Source of the DNA: Clusia tigrina
Lineage: Eukaryota; Arthropoda; Insecta; Diptera; Clusiidae
Reading direction: 5' to 3'
NCBI GenBank assembly: GCA_920105625.2
Contig: OV050031.1
Location: forward strand, 1,715,501-1,779,500
Length of the DNA: 64,000 bases
Shown: piece by piece, positions 1-10,230 of the stretch
Numbering within the stretch: the stretch's first letter is position 1
Layout: the number at the start of each line of letters is the position of its first letter
The notes under the pieces: generated by a model
What the model saw: only the letters and a program-made list of their open reading frames with translations
What the model was told of the DNA's origin: nothing
Database searches by the model: none
Position numbers and translations under genes: made by a program

Positions 1-1222
1 TAAAATTTCATACATTGCAAAGTGCTTCCGGTCTACAGATCATCTGTCCCATTGAAAATATACCATTTCAATTTGAGTCAACACTTACCGTTCTCGATTT
101 TTTTCAATTAAGGTCTGGTTAAACCAGAGTAATCAGAGAGAATGTCGTTCCCTAATAAGCGAGTATTTCATAGAACGAAGAGCAGAGCCGAGTTCATCAG
201 TACCCACATTCTTTTAAAACCAGATCTCCCATTTCTATCATCGATATTACATTTGGCCATTCCAACATGAGTTAAGGTTAGCAATAGGAAATGACTAGGG
301 AAGAGTTCAAGACAGAGAACACAGAGTAATGAAACGTCAAACGGCAAAGCTGCGAAATAAAGCAGACGGACATTGCACATGAATCCACTGAAAATCGTGG
401 TGAATCCACTCAGAATCGTGGTGAATCCACCCAAAATTGTGGTGAATCCACCCAAAATCGTGGTGTGTCCGCTACGGACGCTGGCAGCGAAAAACACTTT
501 CTTTTCTCTGTGTTCTCTGATTTTAGGTCCTGCATCACAATGACCTTAAGTGAGCTTTCCCGAAGAAGACCGCCACTCTAATCTAACCTAATCTAGCTCC
601 TGTGGAACGTTTAATATGTATTTTATGGAATACAGCTTTAATGAAATACATTATAAAAATTAACTAAGCCTTCTTGGAAAAAAGTAATAGAAATTTTCTC
701 CAGATTGGATTTGAATTAATGGTAAAAGCCTTTTCCATCACTACGTTTCGATGCAATTAGGTTTTAATATCTGCGGATAGGCATGACGGGTAACCAAGCA
801 GCTTCCTTTTTTGCGTAAGGGTCATTCGAATTGGTCTTGTTATGGGCACAAGGTACCTTCCAAGCATAGAAACCCCAACTGGTTGCCAGTAAGGAATTGT
901 TTTAGTATTTTTTCCTAATTATTTTTCCACCGTCAATTAGAATCACCCCAGTTGCTGTTGTTGTGGCGTAAAGGCAAGGAACTGAACTAAATACGGCGTA
1001 ACGGCGTTTGCTAGGGTGCTATTGTAACCACATTGTATGCCACCACAGCGGGAATAGGGGTGAACGATTCATGAACATTTCTATAAAGCACGGGGTTTCG
1101 TACAAAACGCACTTCGGCGATTAAATGCGCGCGGAAATCTTTGTTTTAAAGATACTACAATCGGATCTAGTATATAAAATTTTCCACAAACGTAATTTCT
1201 CTTTAATTTCTGGTTCTTGCAG
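1..1222. other. Intergenic or intronic DNA left of the first recognised exon
   Basis: Apart from the MITE copy at 313-519 I see no supportable gene here. A short TCTAATCTAACCTAATCTAG string near 575-598 resembles the tails of the LINE fragments elsewhere in the window. The right edge is a pyrimidine-rich stretch ending in a splice acceptor at 1221-1222, so the right part is probably an intron of the Lys/Gly-rich gene that follows. Confidence 0.5.
313..519 (+). mobile_element. hAT-like MITE, copy A (4 internal 21-bp units)
   Basis: A 207-bp element bounded by CAGAGAACACAGAG and its inverted complement CTCTGTGTTCTCTG. The interior holds four 21-bp units of the type GAATCCACTCAAAATCGTGG, followed by a conserved GTGTCCGCTACGGACGCTGG segment. 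The 8 bp on the two sides (GTTCAAGA and ATTTTAGG) do not match, so unlike the other copies no target duplication survives. The 21-bp period keeps reading frames open, so long open frames across it are not genes. Confidence 0.85.
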
Positions 1223-1360
1223 AAAAAGGGAGGCGGCGCAGCTGCTGATAAGGGAGGAAACAAAAGCAAAGGCGGTGGAAGTGGTGCTGGCGCCGACAAA
1301 AGCGGTGCCAAAAAAGGCCAAGACCAGAAAGGAGGCGGCAAGAAAGGCGGCAAAAAGTAG
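1223..1360 (+). CDS. 3'-terminal coding exon of a Lys/Gly-rich protein
   Basis: A strong pyrimidine tract and TTGCAG acceptor precede an open stretch of 45 codons and a TAG stop. The reading is almost entirely Lys, Gly, Ala and Ser and ends GGGKKGGKK, a basic low-complexity tail like those of some RNA-binding or ribosome-associated proteins. AATAAA sites at about 1481 and 1532 give plausible polyadenylation signals. The gene is convergent with Cog1, whose last exon ends 446 bp away. Upstream exons are not recognisable in the window, so the protein cannot be identified. A longer frame in another phase that reads through the acceptor is the shadow frame. Exon reality is moderately supported; function is unknown. 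Confidence 0.5.
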   Translation, partial: KKGGGAAADKGGNKSKGGGSGAGADKSGAKKGQDQKGGGKKGGKK

Positions 1361-1805
1361 CCATCAACATTTAGTTGTCAATTGAGGATTGTGATTTTCT
1401 TAATCGGTAAATGATAAGTACTAATTATAAACTAATTGTAGCAATTTAGAACAACAGCAATGGAGTTGGCGCCAAGATGAAATAAAGTTAAAATAATTGC
1501 CCATACGAACTACACAAACACGTTATATATAAATAAAAGTTATTATTTCCATTTAATTTGCAAATATATTTCACTAAAATCACATTAAATCAAGATTAAT
1601 TAATATACTCATAATAGGTATTGCGTTTGAGTGTGTGTATGTGTGTGCAGTGATACACACGCACGCATACATACATACACATGTGTAATTACTACATAAA
1701 GTCAGGGTTCTATATTACCGTAATATATACATAGGCAAAAATAAATGTGCACTTAGCCTTTACATTAATTTGCTAATGAGCAGCTCCCTTGGCCGCCGCT
1801 GATTA
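1361..1805. other. Convergent intergenic region
   Basis: AT-rich 3' flanks of two convergent genes. It holds two AATAAA signals for the plus-strand gene and a TG/AC-rich simple stretch near 1628-1690. No gene is seen. Confidence 0.5.
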
Positions 1806-4800
1806 CTACCGAAACCACTCCTGCGACACGGCCCCGAAGAAGGATTTCGGTTTTGTTGCATCACTCTTGCGCGCTGTTGTGGCTTTGCGGGTGGGTGTTG
1901 TTGGCTGGGCACGTCGACATAAGTTTGTGGAATGAGAAAAGGGATACGTTATTAATTGGGCACAGTTAGAAGGTAATTTATGTGATTAGTGCGGTTAATT
2001 TGTAACATTTATAGACAATGGCAATGGGGTCAAAAGCAAACGGATTGAGTGGGCACATTAATTATCATGCAGCAGCAAATACAAATTATACGTTCGTACG
2101 ATTATAGGGGCACATGCGTTCGCAAAACGTTTAAAATCGTATCTCAAAGTGGAGCAGTGGGCCAACCTCTTTTCGAGGTTGAATAAGCAAGAGGAAAATC
2201 TAAATATTGAATAAGTAAGGAACCAGATTTACAAGATTAATGAGCGCGCCAGACTAGTTTAGTTTGCCATAAACACAAATTTAATAGTTTAACATACGGG
2301 AGGAGCCTGTGTCAGGACACTACAAATCTACAAGCTGACAGAGTTTATATTACAAGCTGAGAGAGTTTATATTACAAGCTGAGAGAGTTTATATTACAAG
2401 CTGAGAGAGTTTATATTACAAGAGCTTTTAAGGCCGTTCTTCAAATTTGTCTACTGTCTGAAATCTCCTACATTTAAACATGCATTTCTACAATTAAACA
2501 AAAAAGAGGTCGAATAACATGTATAAAAATCTCTAATTTTTCTTTGAAACACTCTAAAAAGAGCTTTTTCATAGAGACAACAAAGCTTTTTAAGTGACAA
2601 GCTGTTCGGTACAGAGTGAGATGGTTTGAGTCTAGGCTAAGTTTTGAGGCTATTGACCAGAGATTGACTCCTTTCAAAAGATTTTGCTTGTATAGTATGA
2701 AAAATTGAATGAAATTGATGAAAATAAATAAGTCTCGTTTTTTTATTTTAATCGAAAAGAGTTAAGAATATAAACGAGAATAAACGAGGGTTTAATTGGT
2801 GGTTTATAAATAAACCTGCACTAAAAACTTCTCACACTGAGCATAAGGAAGTATGCAGCGCCAAGGACATACAATAGTATTCAAATGAAGAGCTCCCCAA
2901 TAAGCATTCTTAAACGGAGGAACGCGAGGATTCGTATTTCATAGAAACAGTCCACTTGTATGAAAGGGTATATACGAAAATACTTCAGTGGCTGGCGCCG
3001 AATTTTCTATATTTCTGACTAAACATGAATACAAACACTAAAACTCAGTAGTTAGTAGAAATAAGATTAGATTAGTAAGAAGTCAATACTGAAAATTATG
3101 CACAAAGAATTATAAAGCATGCTGTCTCAGTTGTTATAATGGGCTTAGTTCTGGAGTGTTTGTATCTGCTCGAAAGCAGCCTAAAGAATATTATGAAATT
3201 AAAGTGAAATTTTTTAAATTTTCTTAAATTTAAAACTAAGTGGACTGCTCTTAAATAACAGCTTTAATTGAAGCAAAATTCCTCAATAAGTGTTTTAGAA
3301 TTAATTGGCACTATCCAGTGATCGAATCCAGTGATAAGCAACACTTATTTTCCTAGCTAGGTAGGTAGGAATGGCAGCCTTCCAAGCAAAAGCACACTTA
3401 ATGGCTCATTGTGATACCACACTAGGCTCCTCCGTCTAGAGTTTTGGGAACCACAGTGATTCCGAAATGAGCCTGACTATATCCTTAATGTTGATGGGGG
3501 ATAGTTCAGTTAAGGTAGTGAAGAGTGGTGAGCCTAAGAATTTTAATCTTCGCCTGGCCAGAGCTGGGCACTGACACATGAGTTTAAGTACCGTTTCTTG
3601 CTCTTCCTCAGAGTCGCAGCTGCGACAGAATTCGTTGTGGGGCAGTGGTAGTCTTTCAGCATGTTTACCAATCAGACAGTGTCCCGTGAGTTGTAGTGCG
3701 GATGGATATTTTCCTAACAATATATGAATTAATTCCAATTGAGTGTTATTGAAGATGAAGTTGCGGAAATGACTGAAATGCTCTCCTAAGTTAAACACTA
3801 TCAAATTTGCTCCCGATCAATTGAAATAATAAATTCATCACTCATCTAACTGCCTAATTAAATTTCACGCTTAGGCCTGCGTAGGCCCCTGGATTAAGCG
3901 GGTAGCAAACATAACAGAACAAATTGAAAACGGAAAATCAAACATTATGCAAATACTCATCGATACCCAATAACGAACCCTGAAATATGGCTTAGATGCA
4001 AGGTAATTACAATTCAAAGACATTTTCCTACACCAAGTAAACGAAAATTAAATAAAATATTCACAGAAAATTATGTGATACGCAAATGTTTACCTTTTCC
4101 TTTTCGTGCACCAGCGTATTTGTGTTTTTGCCACCCCCAGCGCTGGTTGCACCACCAGCTGTAGGCGTAATAATAGGCAAAAGAGGGAACCATATCGAAT
4201 TGGTACCACTTAAACTTAACACATTTGGATCCTTCTCTTGTGCCACAGAAAATGTGCTGTTCACACCAACGCCGTGCACTACTTGTGGTGTTAGGACACC
4301 CAATTGGCAATTGATTCTGGTCGCTGCTCGCTTCACATTGGTGGCGATGTGCTCAGAGAAGAGCTCAAAATCGAATGGGTCAATGTTGTCCCGGAAGGTA
4401 TTTTGCAGCTTCTGGAATTGCTCGCTTAAAGCACGGTCATCACGTGTTACAGCAAAGCTGGTCTGCAAAAATTTCAAATCGAAATACAACTGAAGTGCCA
4501 CACTTTGATTGGGCGTGGTGCGTGTTAGATCAGCGAGGACTTCGTAGTGCGATAAAACGTTTGTTAAGCATTTTTCATTCAAAGCCAGTAAAACCTTTGA
4601 GGGCAGCGTTTCGGGCACGTCTGCATTGACGGAGCGAATAAGTGTGAAGAGATATGACTGCAGCGAAATTCGTGGTTGATTCGGAATGCGAAAAGTGGAA
4701 TGTATGGGATTTTCTTGCTCGTCCTTTTGTTCGAATGTAACGACTTCCCAGTTCTAAAATCATGAAAAAGTAAATTAAATTATCTTACAGCAATTTCATG

Positions 4801-6747
4801 AATCTCACAGCAAAGTCCGCCATCATTATGTCGTGTGTTATCTCATGTGGCATGTGCTTCTCACAATTGTTTTCTGCTAGAATACTGTCCACGATGTGTA
4901 GCCAGATACTGAAGGCCTCCTCTTCTAGTAGCAAGCAAATACCATTCCAGCTGTCGACGTTAGTTGCAGCCACATTACCAACACATTCACGCCAGCTCCA
5001 ACTGCTGTGCTGACAGAAACAAATCTTCAAATTTGGACAAAGCTCAACAAGTGCCACGAAGAGGCGCACAACAAACAACAGCTTACAGCGTTGTCCTTGC
5101 TGTATGTTGAGACTTTTTACTTTGCCGATAAAACTCCTCAGTTGCGTTTGAGCCACATCACGTAGAAACTGTATTAAGGCCACCTTATCCTCCGTCTTGG
5201 TGCTCTGCTCCTCCAGCAAAACATTCGTCTCAGACACAATTAAGGTCAACTGACGATCGAATTCAGCACAAAGCGCGATTATTTCACTGTCATAAGCCTT
5301 CGTTCTCATAAGCAACGTTTTGATTTTGATGTCTTCGCTTAGCGCGTCCTCCAGACTTAATGGCAAATCGTTTGAACTCTCAGTCCAAATGTTTTTCTGA
5401 TGCATTTGGACTTGTTGGAGTACCTTCTCTAAAGTGTTAAATGTCGTCTGCATGGCCTGTGCCCAACTGTCTTCTATGATGTCGTGCACCCGCTGATTTA
5501 TCAATGGAATATACTTCAACTCATAGATATCGAGACTCTGTGCCAGCTGAAATTGATCGCCCAATGTTGCGAAATTTATGTTCTTCCTACAATCGTTGGA
5601 TTCAGTTTTGATTTCCTGAATCATCTTCATTGTGGGTACCAGTTCGAACAGATTCTTCAATTGTACAGCCGCAATGCGCGTGATGTCTGCCAGCCATTGC
5701 TCAAGAGCCGAATGCATCTGTGCGTCGTCCATTGTTTGTAAATCAAACTTGGGTCGGAAATTGGAAATAACATCGGAGAGCATGTACGAGAATTGGCAAT
5801 CACTGCTGTCCATAAGGGCAATTGTAGGTGGCGCATTAGGATGAGAGTGCTCACCAAGCTTTTTGAACAGCAGACCATCTTCTTAGAAATGTATCAACAA
5901 GTTTAAATCAAGCTTTGAAGCACAAATATTTCATGAGTTACTCACCAAAGAAACATTCTCCCAATAGCTTTATGGTGCCATTAACCACCTTCAAACTGGC
6001 TAGAATACGGTCCTTCACACGTCGCCTCTCCAAAGCCACATCTTCAACATTACTTAAGCAATTAAAGAACGCAGCGCAACGCAATTGCAAAAAGGTTTTC
6101 AGGACATTGTTCAAATTGCATTTCTCCAACAACAACAAACTCATTAAGCAGTCTATAACTGTGTCCGAGTTGAGCTCCTCACGCTCCAGCGCAGCAATAA
6201 CACTCTGCTTAATAGTAGCATGGAAGGGCTTCAGAATCTCCCATTGCTTCTTCGCCACGGGAAGATGTTTCATAACTGGATTATGCGAATCCAACTGTAG
6301 CCCAGTGCTAATGTGCCGACTGAAAATGAACAGTTCCGTGGCAGCGCAGAAGCGTTCCTGTTCAATTTGCGACCAAATTAGCTCAGGCAACGAGATAATC
6401 AACTTCACCTGCACCATCGTACCGAAATAGTTGTTCAATTGTTTGTTGGCGCTCCGAGCCGTGGAACCGCCTGTCTTGAAGCCGATTAATTGCTGATCGT
6501 TGAGACTGCGACAGTTGGCAGATATGTTGTCCACTTGCTGTATCAGTGTACTTGCAGATTCTTGCATCTCTGCTATGGCATCTGCGGCTTTCAGCAGATC
6601 CCGGTACCGTTCCCCAACCATGGTACGCAGCTCTTCGCGTTTGTCCTCCACCAGCTCCTGTATTTTCTTGTGCACATCGATGTCGGGAGCGCTGTTCTGC
6701 TCGAACAACAGATCCACATTTAAATTCAATAAATTCACTGTCGCCAT
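1806..6747 (-). CDS. Cog1: Conserved oligomeric Golgi complex subunit 1
   Basis: COG1 is a lobe-A subunit of the eight-protein COG tether, which returns Golgi glycosylation enzymes by intra-Golgi retrograde vesicles. Four exons join in frame: 6747-5946, 5881-4809, 4753-4094 and 1904-1806, together 2634 nt, 877 aa. The start is the ATG of MATVNLLNLNVDLLFEQ. The N-terminal third carries the family signature KREELRTMVGERYRDLLKAAD with the following coiled coil. The C-terminal part has IDPFDFELFSEHI and NSIWFPLLPI, both typical of COG1. Intron 2 is 55 bp: the GT in AAATTGCT/GTAAGAT would give a 35-bp intron and shift frame, so the donor is after GCT at 4809. The last exon lies 2.2 kb away and ends KPKSFFGAVSQEWFR, like the conserved Phe/Trp-rich COG1 C terminus. 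Length fits animal COG1. No damage is seen. Identity is near certain; the distal exon is slightly less so. Confidence 0.93.
2329..2421. repeat. 22-bp minisatellite, 4 units
   Basis: Four near-identical head-to-tail copies of ACAAGCTGAGAGAGTTTATA plus two bases. The first unit differs by GACAGAG for GAGAGAG. It lies in the large Cog1 intron. Confidence 0.9.
3355..3810 (-). mobile_element. 5'-truncated LINE: ORF2 C terminus and 3' UTR
   Basis: A minus-strand reading of about 120 codons (3804-3436) has the cysteine pattern of LINE ORF2 C-terminal ends, CRSCDSEEEQETV, then CQCPALARRRLKFLGS and NIKDIVRLI, finishing at TAG. After the stop come GGTATCACAATG(A)GCC and a tail of (CCTACC) type that other fragments in the window share. 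The reverse transcriptase and most of the RNase H region are missing. It is a dead-on-arrival retrotransposon copy of the Jockey/I-like group, inserted in the Cog1 intron. The frame is intact, so it is relatively young. Confidence 0.85.
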
Positions 6748-6887
6748 ATTGCAAAACAAGATTTACTCTGTTTTTATGAAACAAAATCAGCAAAATTTCC
6801 GGTGAAAAACTAAACACAAATAAAAATAGTGACACGCATTTGACGTTTACGGAAATAATTCACCACTGGTTTCTTGTTTACCAACGT

Positions 6888-6915
6888 CAAGGTGAATTAA
6901 ACTAAATTCACCTTG
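6888..6915. repeat. 28-bp palindrome with CAAGGTGAATT ends
   Basis: An inverted repeat whose arms match the ends of the 49-bp element just to the right. No target duplication is seen around it. It may be an internally deleted relative. Confidence 0.6.
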
Positions 6916-6933
6916 ATCAGAGGTACTGCAGTG

Positions 6934-6982
6934 CAAGGTGAATTTACCTACTATTTATTTACTTGTAAGTAAATTCACCTTG
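6934..6982. mobile_element. 49-bp palindromic MITE with 8-bp target duplication
   Basis: The element begins CAAGGTGAATTTAC and ends with the inverted GTAAATTCACCTTG. CTGCAGTG stands directly on both sides (6926-6933 and 6983-6990). An 8-bp duplication is typical of hAT-type transposition. It is too small to encode anything. Confidence 0.75.
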
Positions 6983-7353
6983 CTGCAGTGCAGTGTTCCC
7001 AAATTGGCTCTTTTTCTCTGTTCTAATTCCACCTTTCGCTATGTACCCACCAAACTTAGCACACAAACCTATGGGATACTGTGCTTTCATTTAGCTAATA
7101 CATACACCAATTGTTGCTTAGTGGGACCGTACTAGTTCATACAACGAACCTTGTTTAGTTCAGAAGTGGGCCATCTACACGCCAACTGTAAAAGCTTCAG
7201 CTAACATTTTGGTTTCGGCGGAAGCAAAGTAGTTCAGTAGTTTTAAATAAAGCATAATTTCATTAGAAAAGAACCGGAAAATATATATTCCACACTGTTT
7301 ATTATTAATTATAAATTGAAATAGTACAAAAGGAACAATAAAATAGTGAGACG

Positions 7354-9697
7354 ATGAATTACCTTATACAACGCGGCAAAGTACGCAGCCAAATAATCAA
7401 TGTTCCGGAAGGGTTTCCCGAGTTACTTTCGGATATAACGCGTGAAGTTCTGCGCTGTCAACCGACCACTGAGTGTCTGTGCCAGTTCATTATCGACTAC
7501 TTGCATTCCTTAATAACTATACGTGAGAAGACTATGGGTAAGTTTGAAAGTTAGGGGGGTAGCCCACACTATAGTCGTGACCAGAGAACACAGAGAAAGG
7601 AAACTTAAACGTCAAACGTCAAACGTCAAAGCAGCGAAATAAAGCAGACGGACGTTGTACACGAATCCACTCAATATTGTGGTGAATCCACTCAAAATCG
7701 TGGTGAATCCACTTAAAATCGTGGTGAATCCACTCAAAATCGTGGTGCGTCCGCTGCGGAAAAGACTTTCCTTTCTCTGTGTTCTCTGGTCGTGACTAGC
7801 TAAATGATTATACCCAGTGTGTGGATTTTCCTTCCATTCCAGAGAGATTTACTAATTAATTTTCTTGCTATATAAATGACGATACTATAATACCGCTCTG
7901 ATTTTAGTCACTATATAGCAGAGAATACAGAGTAAAGAAACTTAACCGTCAAACGGCAAAGCAGCGAAATAAAGCAGACGGACATTGCACATGAATCCAC
8001 TCAAGATCGTGGTGAATCCACTCAAAATCGTGGTGTGTCCGCTACGGACGCTGGCAGCGGAAACGACTCTCTTTTCTCTGTGTTCTCTGCTATATAGTTA
8101 CTCTATGGTCCTCACAAAAATCCGGCTTTACAAATCTTTTACAAATATTTATTGCAAATTAGCGGCCAAGAGCATCATCGACCGGGCCCTGCGCACAGTG
8201 GACGAGGTTATTGCAGACTTATGCATCTGCGATATTAGCCAGGAAAAAGTTGAGTCTATGTCCCTGGCCATGGAATTGTGTTTTAAGAACTTTTTGGAAA
8301 AGCGGCGCTGTGACCGTCGCAAAGGACGCGAATTGATTCAATTTAATGCTGACGAAATATTGGATGACATGATAAGCAAATGTAAGTTCACGGAGGAGGA
8401 GTTGAAATCTATGCGGCCGCTCATAGAAGATGGTTTTATGCGTTTTCTGGAGGTCTATCGCAGGGTATCTGAGGTGAGATGTCCTTTATTCCCAAGTCCT
8501 CTTAATTAAATTGAAAATTTAATTTTTATGTGAATCTCGTAGGACGCCGAGGGCACTGAGGCTTTGTACCAACATTTTCAAGACCGGGCTGAACAACGCA
8601 TGGAATACGAACAACAGAACCTGGCAGCTGTTAGAATTCAGGTAATGGTCCAAACACTCAGTTAATTGAATACTGAGAGATCATTCAAATATATTGTTGC
8701 TGTTTCCACAGGCCAGTTTCCGTGGTTTCATAGTTCGGAAGCAAATGTTTCTTAGCAGCATGCAAAGAGAACTTTCGGTAGGTGTGAAAAGAACTAATCG
8801 TTTATGCAGTTATCGGTTGATTTTGTGTGTTTCCTTTATATATTAAGCTGTGTTAGATCAGTTTTAGTCCCTTCATAATAATTGCATCTTCTTAACTTTC
8901 CAGGCTGATATTATTGATCCAGAAATGGATGCGAAAATGAACGAAGCGGCTCGTAAAATACAACAATTCTACCGAAAACATCATGTAAATTTTATATTTT
9001 CATACATTCTTTTATCGATGAACAATAATTAATAATTTCATTTCAGTCCTCAGCTGTAATACAACAAGCACCGGTAATTTTATAAACCATTTACATTGTT
9101 CTTGAACTGCCTTGTATGTACCCTCCACCGTAACCATACTATGAGGAAACACTTCTCCATATTTGCTCCCATTATTTGCACCCAGATACTAATTCTGCTT
9201 GTTTTGCTCTCCACAGCCGCCAGTAGAAGAGTGCGAGCCTTCGTCTGATATTTCATTGACCGCTAAACGCAAAGAGGACGATCCATTCGCACCCAAGGTA
9301 ATTTTTTTACTCGATTATAAATAAAACACTTTATACACCACATTTTCTTCAAAGGAAAATGAAGAAAAATCTCCACAAGCGCTGTCGCCGACGACATCTG
9401 GACACGATTTGGTCAGATCTACCGAATTGAGTGTAAATATGGATTATATCCGTTGTCTTTGATTTCTCTTGATCTTCTCTCCTTTCGTAGCCTCAATCCT
9501 CAAAGACCGCTAGAGTGTCTCTTGTCCTACCGACTGAAGAGGAGACTCTGGCTGTGGCGGAGCCAGCTACAGATAAGCCAATGGCACCTCTTGCAGCTGT
9601 GCCAACACCAGAAAAGGATGCCGGGCCTATAGCGGGAGAAAGTGAAGCTGCTGAAGAACCAACAGGCGATGTCGCCGAAGCAGCACCCCCAGAATAG
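7354..9697 (+). CDS. RIIa-domain and IQ-motif protein, sperm-flagellar SP17/CABYR-like
   Basis: Nine exons join in frame: 7354-7537, 8163-8473, 8543-8641, 8712-8777, 8904-8984, 9047-9073, 9217-9297, 9355-9432 and 9491-9697, giving 1134 nt, 377 aa. Every junction has GT..AG. Residues about 17-58 (PEGFPELLSDITREVLRCQP onward) form a RIIa dimerisation/docking fold, which in this family binds A-kinase anchoring proteins or forms dimers in the sperm tail. An IQ calmodulin-binding motif, RIQASFRGFIVRKQ, spans exons 3-4 (about 196-209), and a second IQ-like helix, ARKIQQFYRKHH, follows near 236-247. The C-terminal 100 residues are acidic, Pro/Ala/Thr-rich and probably disordered. Flagellar or testis function is inferred from SP17, CABYR and ropporin relatives. 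Intron 1 carries two MITE copies. A polyadenylation signal lies near 10048. Confidence 0.85.
7582..7788 (+). mobile_element. hAT-like MITE, copy B (4 internal units)
   Basis: A 207-bp element with CAGAGAACACAGAGAAAGG and its inverted copy at the ends. GTCGTGAC is duplicated exactly on both sides (7574-7581 and 7789-7796). Four 21-bp units lie inside, and a CAAACGT triplication has occurred next to the left end. It lies in intron 1 of the RIIa/IQ gene. Confidence 0.92.
7919..8089 (+). mobile_element. hAT-like MITE, copy C (2 internal units)
   Basis: The shortest full copy, 171 bp, with two 21-bp units. The 8-bp target duplication is CTATATAG (7911-7918 and 8090-8097). It is in the same orientation as copy B, 130 bp further on in the same intron. 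Confidence 0.92.
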
Positions 9698-10230
9698 TTA
9701 CTCGGCATCCATAATAATTGTTTTGAAATTTTTTCGCCTTTTATCCGTTTATATCACTTCATTCTAAATTTAATGCATTTCATAAAAATTCCCTCTTTTC
9801 CTTATCCACAACATGGTATGACAACGTTTGTGGTTCTTCCGGTACAAAATTGTATTCATATGCAAAGCCATAAAATGTGAACTTATTTTATGAACCATAT
9901 TATTAAATTGTCCGCATACGCATTACTTGCAACCCCACGCACGCCCTTGGGGGTGGTATGCCTTTGAGTACACTTTACGAGTTTAATACAAGGCATTGTG
10001 CCCTTTTGTAAATGACCTTTCCGGTTGTTGGTGCTTTGAATTGGTGTCAATAAAAGTCAAGGAATGGCTGCATGCTCCTGCTCGAAGGTAGAGGGAACGC
10101 CAAAGTTATTATTTTTATTCAAATGATCAGATTTATTGCCCTTAGACATTGTATTTCATAAGATTCCTTAAATTATTTAAACTATAAAAACGGCAGCCAG
10201 TGTAAAATTGCAACATTCCATCCTTACAAT
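9698..10230. other. Convergent intergenic region
   Basis: 3' flanks of the RIIa/IQ gene and of the first protease gene. AATAAA on the plus strand near 10048 and on the minus strand at 10137-10132 are the likely polyadenylation signals. No gene is seen. Confidence 0.6.

Larger units (their letters stand above)
1905..4093 (-). other. Large third intron of Cog1
   Basis: About 2.2 kb between donor AAG/GTAAAC and acceptor GTGCCCAG, far longer than the other Cog1 introns. It contains a 22-bp minisatellite (2329-2421), a copy of the AATCCAGTGAT dispersed repeat (about 3300-3340) and a truncated LINE on the minus strand (3355-3810), which accounts for much of the extra length. Confidence 0.7.
6748..7353. 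promoter_or_regulatory. Divergent promoter region between Cog1 and the RIIa/IQ gene
   Basis: About 600 bp separates the two start codons, which point away from each other. I see no good TATA box for Cog1. Two palindromic inserts carrying CAAGGTGAA/TTCACCTTG ends (6888-6915 and 6934-6982) lie in the middle, so the spacing has been altered by small mobile elements. Confidence 0.5.

Noticed and set aside
168..497. 109-codon minus-strand open frame
   Set aside because: Created by the 21-bp array of MITE copy A, whose period keeps frames open; the same happens in copies C, D and E.
1125..1385. Plus-strand frame reading through the acceptor at 1222
   Set aside because: It ignores a strong splice acceptor and runs in a different phase from the Lys/Gly-rich exon.
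4785..4789. Donor CT/GTAAGAT at the end of Cog1 exon 2
   Set aside because: It would leave a 35-bp intron and the wrong phase for exon 3; the donor GCT/GTGAGA at 4809 gives a 55-bp intron in phase 0.
6748..6759. Upstream start of Cog1 at 6759
   Set aside because: That codon is TTG; the first ATG in frame is at 6747 and starts the conserved N terminus.
7985..8509. 174-codon plus-strand frame as a gene start
   Set aside because: Its first half is MITE copy C and intron; only the part from 8163 is exon 2 of the RIIa/IQ gene.
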